From Acidobacteriota bacterium (GTDB taxonomy: Bacteria > Acidobacteriota > Terriglobia > UBA7540), in contig JAJYJL010000151.1 in the NCBI GenBank assembly GCA_021789565.1, positions 1 through 10,487 of the forward strand: a DNA stretch of 10,487 nucleotides, given 5' to 3'. Each line of letters starts with the position of its first letter. Position 1 is the stretch's first letter. Below the pieces are notes generated by a model. The model had not been told where the DNA came from. It worked only from the letters and a program-made list of their open reading frames with translations, and searched no databases. The position numbers were made by a program, and so were the translations under genes. Below, piece after piece: positions 7,065 through 10,487 of this stretch.

Positions 7065-8513
7065 ATGAGCATCAAGAGTACGGTACGTTTAGCTGCTTCC
7101 CTGGGAACTATCGGCGCAATCACCCTTCTCTGTTTTCACCTGGTTCCCGTGAATGCGACGACGGCGGGCTTTTCCTACTTGATCGCGATATTGCTGATTG
7201 CCACCGCTTGGGGACTGTTAGAGGCAATGGTTGCTTCTGTCACAGCAGTCCTCTGCTTTAATTACTTCTTCTTTCCTCCGATCGGCACTTTTACGATTGC
7301 TGAACCACGAAATTGGGTAGCTCTGTTTGCGTTCCTGGCAACCTCCATAATAGCCAGCCAACTCTCTGCGCGGGCCAAGCGGCAGGCATTGGAAGCCACG
7401 GGGCGCCGAGAAGAAACCGAACGCCTCTATGCCCTGAGCCGAGCAATTCTATTGACAGAAGCCCAAAGGAGAGCCCCGAAAGAGTACACCAAGGAAATTG
7501 CGCAAATCTTCGATTTATCATCTGTTGCGCTTTATGAGTGCGATACTGACGCAATCTATTCGGCCGGACCCAGCGACTTGCCAAATGCCGAAGAAAAGCT
7601 GCGCGAGGCTGCTATGCTTGGAACCCTTTTCCGAGATGAGCCTTCAGGCATCACCATCACCCCAATTCATCTGGGCGGCCAGCCCATCGCAAGCCTCGCA
7701 ATCAGCGGCCACGTGCTCTCAGACAGTGCTCTGCAAGCCATCGCAAATCTCGTCGCCATCGGTCTGGAGAAGGTACGGGGACAGGAGGCGGCAAGCCAAG
7801 CTGAAGCTGCGCGCCGCAGCGAAGAGCTGAAATCAACTATGCTGGACGCGATTGCACATGAGTTCAAGACTCCTTTGACGTCGATAAAGGCGGCCGCCAG
7901 CGCCTTGCTGCTCGACGCGACTAAGAGCACGGACCAGCAACGTGAGCTCGCCACAATCGTGAATGAAGAAGCCGATCGAATGGCGTGGCTTGTCACCGAG
8001 GCCATTCAGATGGCGCGAATTGAGGCCGGTGAAATCCAATTGAACAAAGCATCGTGCCCTATGCAGGGGCTCCTTTCGAAGGCCATTGAACGTTTGCGGC
8101 TGCTCACAGAAGACAGAACTATCGATGTCCAGACCGATCCCGATCTGCCCGTCATCTATGCGGATTCAGAACTCCTGGAACTGGCGATCCGGCAGGTGAT
8201 TGATAACGCTTTGAAATATTCTCTCCCGGCGTCTGCGATCCGAGTCCGGATGTCGGCCATCGACAATGGCATCGTCATCAAAGTTCAAGATGAGGGAGCA
8301 GGGATCCCTGAAGTGGACAAGTCGCACGTTTTTGAGAAATTCTATCGCGGCTCTAACATTCGCTCCAAACTCGCGGGAACAGGGATGGGTCTTGCAGTGG
8401 CGAGACAGATCGTGCGCGCTCACGGAGGGGATATCCAGTTAGTCAGTAGCTCTCAAAAGGGCTCGGAGTTCATGATCTCACTTCCGGCGCCAGGCGAGGT
8501 GAAGCCAACGTGA
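7065..8513 (+). CDS. kdpD: Short KdpD-like sensor histidine kinase (DUF4118 type)
   Basis: This 482-residue inner-membrane kinase has about four membrane segments (roughly 10-28, 34-50, 52-70, 84-101) that resemble the DUF4118/KdpD transmembrane module, including LCFNYFFFPPIGTFTI. A GAF-like linker follows (about 115-235), then the kinase core: HEFKTPLTSIKAA with phospho-acceptor H265, N box DNALKYS (380-386), G1 DEGAGIP (409-415), F box FEKFYRG (423-429) and G2 GTGMGL (438-443). E. coli KdpD has about 890 residues. The cytoplasmic N-terminal half (KdpD domain with Walker motifs, plus USP domain) is absent here, and I see no sign that it was recently lost from the upstream DNA. The gene overlaps the KdpE-like regulator by four bases (GTGA), so the two are translationally coupled. 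Position before kdpE, kdpF and kdpA supports a role in sensing K+ limitation or osmotic change. Without the N-terminal domains the input signal may differ from E. coli. Confidence 0.87.
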   Translation: MSIKSTVRLAASLGTIGAITLLCFHLVPVNATTAGFSYLIAILLIATAWGLLEAMVASVTAVLCFNYFFFPPIGTFTIAEPRNWVALFAFLATSIIASQLSARAKRQALEATGRREETERLYALSRAILLTEAQRRAPKEYTKEIAQIFDLSSVALYECDTDAIYSAGPSDLPNAEEKLREAAMLGTLFRDEPSGITITPIHLGGQPIASLAISGHVLSDSALQAIANLVAIGLEKVRGQEAASQAEAARRSEELKSTMLDAIAHEFKTPLTSIKAAASALLLDATKSTDQQRELATIVNEEADRMAWLVTEAIQMARIEAGEIQLNKASCPMQGLLSKAIERLRLLTEDRTIDVQTDPDLPVIYADSELLELAIRQVIDNALKYSLPASAIRVRMSAIDNGIVIKVQDEGAGIPEVDKSHVFEKFYRGSNIRSKLAGTGMGLAVARQIVRAHGGDIQLVSSSQKGSEFMISLPAPGEVKPT

Positions 8514-9208
8514 GCGGTGCCTCGATACTTGTTGTGGACGATGATCCCCAGATCCGCCGGGTCATGCGTGTAGCCCTTGTCTCGCAAGGCTACATCGTGA
8601 GTGATGCCAAGAGCGGTGAGGATGCGCTCGAAGCACTTCGGAAGAACAAGTACGACCTTGTTCTTCTGGACATCAACATGCCGGGCCTTGGCGGGCTGGA
8701 GACTTGCCGCCTCATCCGCATGACCAACGAAGTCCCTATCATCATTCTTACTGTCCGCAACGCCGAAAGGGACAAAGTCGAAACTCTGGATGCCGGGGCC
8801 GATGACTATGTGACCAAGCCCTTTGGAACCCCAGAGTTGCTGGCTAGGATCAGGGCGGCGCTGCGGCGGTCGCCGATTTCGGCAGACGGCCTGGCTGAAT
8901 TGCTGAACCTGGGAAATATTGAAGTGTGTTTCAATACTCGCCGGATCCGAAAGGGAGAAATCGAGACTCCGCTGACACCCAAGGAGACGGATTTGCTGCG
9001 CTATCTCGCCGTCAACTGCAACACCCCTGTTCCGCACGCCAGGCTCCTTCAGACCATCTGGGGCCCAGACTACGGAAACGAAGTCGAGTATCTTCGCGTT
9101 TTCGTAAACCGCCTTCGAAGAAAAATCGAGCCGGACCCTTCGAAACCTCAATATCTCCTGACGGTTCCGCGAGTTGGCTATCAACTGCAAGTCCCACCGA
9201 AAAAATAA
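8510..9208 (+). CDS. kdpE: KdpE-like OmpR/PhoB-family response regulator
   Basis: This 232-residue regulator starts with GTG overlapping the kinase stop. The receiver domain (about 4-116) shows the acidic cluster D10-D12, phospho-acceptor D54 in LLDINMPG, T81 and K103 in the TKPF motif. The C-terminal winged-helix DNA-binding domain (about 130-228) contains LTPKETDLLRYLA, the LLQTIWGPDYGNEVEYLRVFVNRLRRKIE recognition-helix region (positions about 178-206) and the closing TVPRVGYQL motif. Length and residues match KdpE. Once phosphorylated by the upstream kinase it should bind tandem direct repeats. A triple 11-bp repeat begins six bases after its own stop codon and is the obvious target, giving activation of the downstream kdp structural genes. 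Confidence 0.92.
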   Translation: MSGASILVVDDDPQIRRVMRVALVSQGYIVSDAKSGEDALEALRKNKYDLVLLDINMPGLGGLETCRLIRMTNEVPIIILTVRNAERDKVETLDAGADDYVTKPFGTPELLARIRAALRRSPISADGLAELLNLGNIEVCFNTRRIRKGEIETPLTPKETDLLRYLAVNCNTPVPHARLLQTIWGPDYGNEVEYLRVFVNRLRRKIEPDPSKPQYLLTVPRVGYQLQVPPKK

Positions 9209-9213
9209 ACAAA

Positions 9214-9246
9214 TCTTTACGGTTTCTTTATGCGTTCTTTACGGCC
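9214..9246 (+). promoter_or_regulatory. Triple 11-bp direct repeat, probable KdpE operator
   Basis: TCTTTACGGTT, TCTTTATGCGT and TCTTTACGGCC follow one another without gaps at 9214, 9225 and 9236. The shared core is TCTTTAYG. Eleven-base phasing places each unit on the same DNA face, as in PhoB/OmpR-family operators, and the T-rich core with TTTA resembles known KdpE sites. It sits between kdpE and the kdp structural genes. Confidence 0.7.
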
Positions 9247-9253
9247 ATCCCGC

Positions 9254-9259
9254 TAGAGT
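9254..9259 (+). promoter_or_regulatory. Candidate -10 box of the kdp structural-gene promoter
   Basis: TAGAGT lies seven bases after the last operator repeat. A -35 box at normal distance would fall inside the repeats and is not recognisable (TGCGTT), which fits a promoter that depends on an activator bound over the -35 region. Confidence 0.35.
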
Positions 9260-9472
9260 TGTATCGGATAAGCCCTTGAGGAATGCGGACGGGAATCAAT
9301 TGTCAGTTCCACTGCAAATTTGGGGTCTTCGACTTGGGCCCGAGTGTCAACCACACCCTGGACAAGGTAAGGCGGTCGGAGTGGAAGTCATTTACGCATC
9401 GGTGAGGGAACGAAACACTCTCTCCGAAAAGCGTGGGGGCTTGCGCATGACCTTTGAGCACGTATCCGTCTC

Positions 9473-9841
9473 GTGTTCGTGGACGCAGTTCCGTGCGCTC
9501 TTCCTCTAAGAAGGCCAGCCGTCTCGCTTCCCTTCCTCCAAGACAAGCTGGTGAAACTGGCGAGTGGCTCTCCGGGCGAAGCTTCCGTCCAAATCTTCCT
9601 GTGCAGGGGATCTCTCCGGGCCCTGCGGGACGCGCTTCCCCCAAACGCTCTGGTTGTCCTGGGCGGCAGGAAGCGGTGGTAGTGGGCGACCGAAGTGCGA
9701 AGGATGGTAAACTGGCTTCGGAAGCTCGGGCACGAGGTGATTTTCGTGGAATCGAGGCAGAACGATTATGCTCGATGTTTTTTACATCCTGATTTGCGTA
9801 CTGTTTTTCGCGGCTTGCTGGGCCTTCACGAAGGCCTGTGA
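9473..9841 (+). pseudogene. Amber-interrupted reading frame of unknown function in the kdp leader
   Basis: One frame is open from just after a TGA at 9455 to a TGA at 9839, broken only by TAG at 9680-9682. Before the TAG it reads ...LRALRDALPPNALVVLGGRKRW; after it, WATEVRRMVNWLRKLGHEV then IFVES. The two halves look like one alpha/beta, Rossmann-like protein: a strand (ALVVLGG), a helix (VRRMVNWLRKLG) and a strand (HEVIFVES). One G-to-A change in a TGG (Trp) codon would create the TAG, and the flanking codons are both TGG. There is no ATG or good ribosome-binding site at the 5' end; GTG at 9473 is only the first alternative start, and an ATG at 9704 could restart translation after the stop. 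The 3' end overlaps the 27-residue ORF in another frame. I do not recognise the family. It may be a decayed gene, a coding remnant, a sequencing error or a stop that is read through. Confidence 0.35.
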
Positions 9842-9851
9842 ACGGCTTTGA
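9768..9851 (+). CDS. 27-residue single-pass membrane peptide ahead of kdpF
   Basis: The ATG at 9768 opens a 27-codon frame starting MLDVFYILICVLFF and ending TKACERL: one hydrophobic helix (about 4-20) and a charged C-terminal tail. GAGG lies 10 bases upstream. Its TGA stop is embedded in GAGGAG, the ribosome-binding site for kdpF, so the two are probably coupled. My recollection is that similar tiny MLD...ACERL-type peptides occur just before kdpF in other bacteria, but I cannot check this here. A role as an accessory or stabilising subunit of the Kdp ATPase, like KdpF, is a guess from position. Confidence 0.6.
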   Translation: MLDVFYILICVLFFAACWAFTKACERL

Positions 9852-9862
9852 GGAGAGACAAC

Positions 9863-9946
9863 GTGGAATACATCATCTCTGGAATTATTGCGATATTTCT
9901 GTTCGGATATCTCGTTTACGCGTTGCTCCGTCCGGAGCGGTTTTGA
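9863..9946 (+). CDS. kdpF: KdpF, small membrane subunit of the K+-transporting ATPase
   Basis: A GTG start at 9863 gives 27 residues (beginning MEYIISGIIAIFLFGYLVYA and ending LLRPERF). This is the typical KdpF pattern of one membrane helix followed by the conserved LL.PE.F tail. GAGGAG at 9850-9855 is a strong ribosome-binding site seven bases before the start. KdpF stabilises the KdpABC complex in the inner membrane. Its stop overlaps the kdpA ribosome-binding site, and kdpA starts 10 bases later, as in classical kdpFABC operons. Confidence 0.9.
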   Translation: MEYIISGIIAIFLFGYLVYALLRPERF

Positions 9947-9951
9947 GGAGG
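9946..9951 (+). promoter_or_regulatory. AGGAGG ribosome-binding site of kdpA
   Basis: A perfect AGGAGG sits five bases before the kdpA ATG and shares its first base with the kdpF stop codon. It fixes the kdpA start at 9957 and suggests coupled translation. Confidence 0.8.
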
Positions 9952-9956
9952 CAAGC

Positions 9957-10487
9957 ATGACGCCCAGCGGCGTTCTTTACATTGTGGTGTTCTTTTTGGT
10001 TCTCTTAGCGGTGACGAAGCCCCTGGGTCTTTTCATGGCCCATGTCTATGAGGGGGAGCGCACCTTCTTGCATCCCCTTTTGCGGCCTTTGGAGCGGCTT
10101 ATCTACCGCCTCTGCGCCATCCGCGAGGGCAGTGAGCAGCGTTGGACTCAATACGCGGCGTCACTGCTGGCGTTCAGCCTGGTTAGTTTTCTCTTTGTGT
10201 ATGCCATTCAACGGCTGCAGGGCTTGCTCCCATTTAATCCTATGGGGTTCAGCACGGGCCATCCGCCGGGCAACGCCACACCGATGACGCCGGATCTGGC
10301 CTTCAACACCGCTGTGAGCTTTATGACCAATACGAACTGGCAGGCTTACGGTGGCGAGACCACGCTCAGTTATTTCGTTCAAATGCTCGCGCTGACCGTC
10401 CAGAATTTTGTCTCTGCCGCGGCGGGCATTGCGGTGGCGATTGCGCTCATTCGCGGCTTCGCGCGCAAACAGATGGACACCCTCGGA
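9957..10487 (+). CDS. kdpA: KdpA, potassium-binding channel-like subunit of the Kdp ATPase (partial, 3' end outside window)
   Basis: The frame from ATG 9957 is open to the window edge and gives the first 177 of an expected 560 or so residues. KdpA is the inner-membrane K+-selective subunit that hands K+ to the P-type ATPase KdpB. Visible landmarks are the N-terminal membrane helix (about 4-20) followed by KPLG, the HPLLRPLERLIYRL stretch (39-52), a second helix (about 65-84), LPFNP (91-95), TPDLAFNTAVSF (111-122) and the first selectivity-filter segment TNTNWQAYGGE (124-134), then the VQNFVSAAAGIAVA helix (148-161). All are standard KdpA features and no frame break is seen. kdpB and kdpC are expected beyond the edge. 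Confidence 0.95.
   Translation, partial: MTPSGVLYIVVFFLVLLAVTKPLGLFMAHVYEGERTFLHPLLRPLERLIYRLCAIREGSEQRWTQYAASLLAFSLVSFLFVYAIQRLQGLLPFNPMGFSTGHPPGNATPMTPDLAFNTAVSFMTNTNWQAYGGETTLSYFVQMLALTVQNFVSAAAGIAVAIALIRGFARKQMDTLG

Noticed and set aside
8453..9190. Minus-strand open frame of 245 codons opposite kdpE
   Set aside because: It mirrors the kdpE coding sequence, which has all expected receiver and winged-helix motifs; no independent evidence supports the reverse frame.
9260..9472. Possible c-di-AMP (ydaO-type) riboswitch in the kdp leader
   Set aside because: I looked for the conserved core elements and did not find them; a covariance-model search would be needed to exclude it.
1..10487. Insertion sequences, tRNA or rRNA genes, CRISPR arrays
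   Set aside because: I saw no transposase motifs, terminal inverted repeats, clover-leaf candidates or regularly spaced repeats by eye.

Overview
The window is moderately GC-rich bacterial chromosome, with tightly packed genes and strong Gram-negative hallmarks: an outer-membrane-type beta barrel ending in Phe, a lipoprotein, and a GT2/MshEN envelope glycosyltransferase. The gene style, including a short DUF4118-type KdpD and a small membrane ORF ahead of kdpF, reminds me of Acidobacteriota or a related soil lineage. That assignment is an inference and has not been tested.

Left edge (1-170, minus strand): a probable partial reading frame runs off the window. Its start overlaps the most upstream possible start of the first plus-strand gene.

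Region A (324-6652, plus strand) is a four-gene envelope-glycan locus: wecB/nfrC-like UDP-GlcNAc 2-epimerase, an NfrB-like membrane glycosyltransferase with C-terminal MshEN c-di-GMP-binding motifs, an NfrA-like TPR plus beta-barrel outer-membrane protein, and a DUF2334-like polysaccharide deacetylase lipoprotein. In E. coli, NfrA, NfrB and WecB (NfrC) are the phage N4 adsorption proteins and make a c-di-GMP-controlled, ManNAc-containing surface glycan (NGR). Here the sugar-nucleotide enzyme, synthase and exporter are adjacent and are followed by a deacetylase. The inferred flow is UDP-GlcNAc to UDP-ManNAc (WecB), polymerisation and inner-membrane passage (NfrB, gated by c-di-GMP), periplasmic de-N-acetylation (DUF2334 lipoprotein), and export (NfrA). 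This is the most interesting system in the window. The synthase appears to carry two tandem MshEN motif pairs.

Region B (6653-7064) is a gene-free gap that probably holds the promoter for the next operon.

Region C (7065-10487, plus strand) is a potassium-transport locus: a short KdpD-like kinase lacking the usual N-terminal KdpD/USP half, KdpE, a triple 11-bp direct-repeat operator just after kdpE, an interrupted (amber-containing) reading frame of unknown function, a 27-residue membrane peptide, kdpF (27 residues) and the first 177 residues of kdpA, which runs off the right edge. KdpDE probably sense K+ limitation or osmotic signals and activate the downstream kdp structural genes through the repeats.
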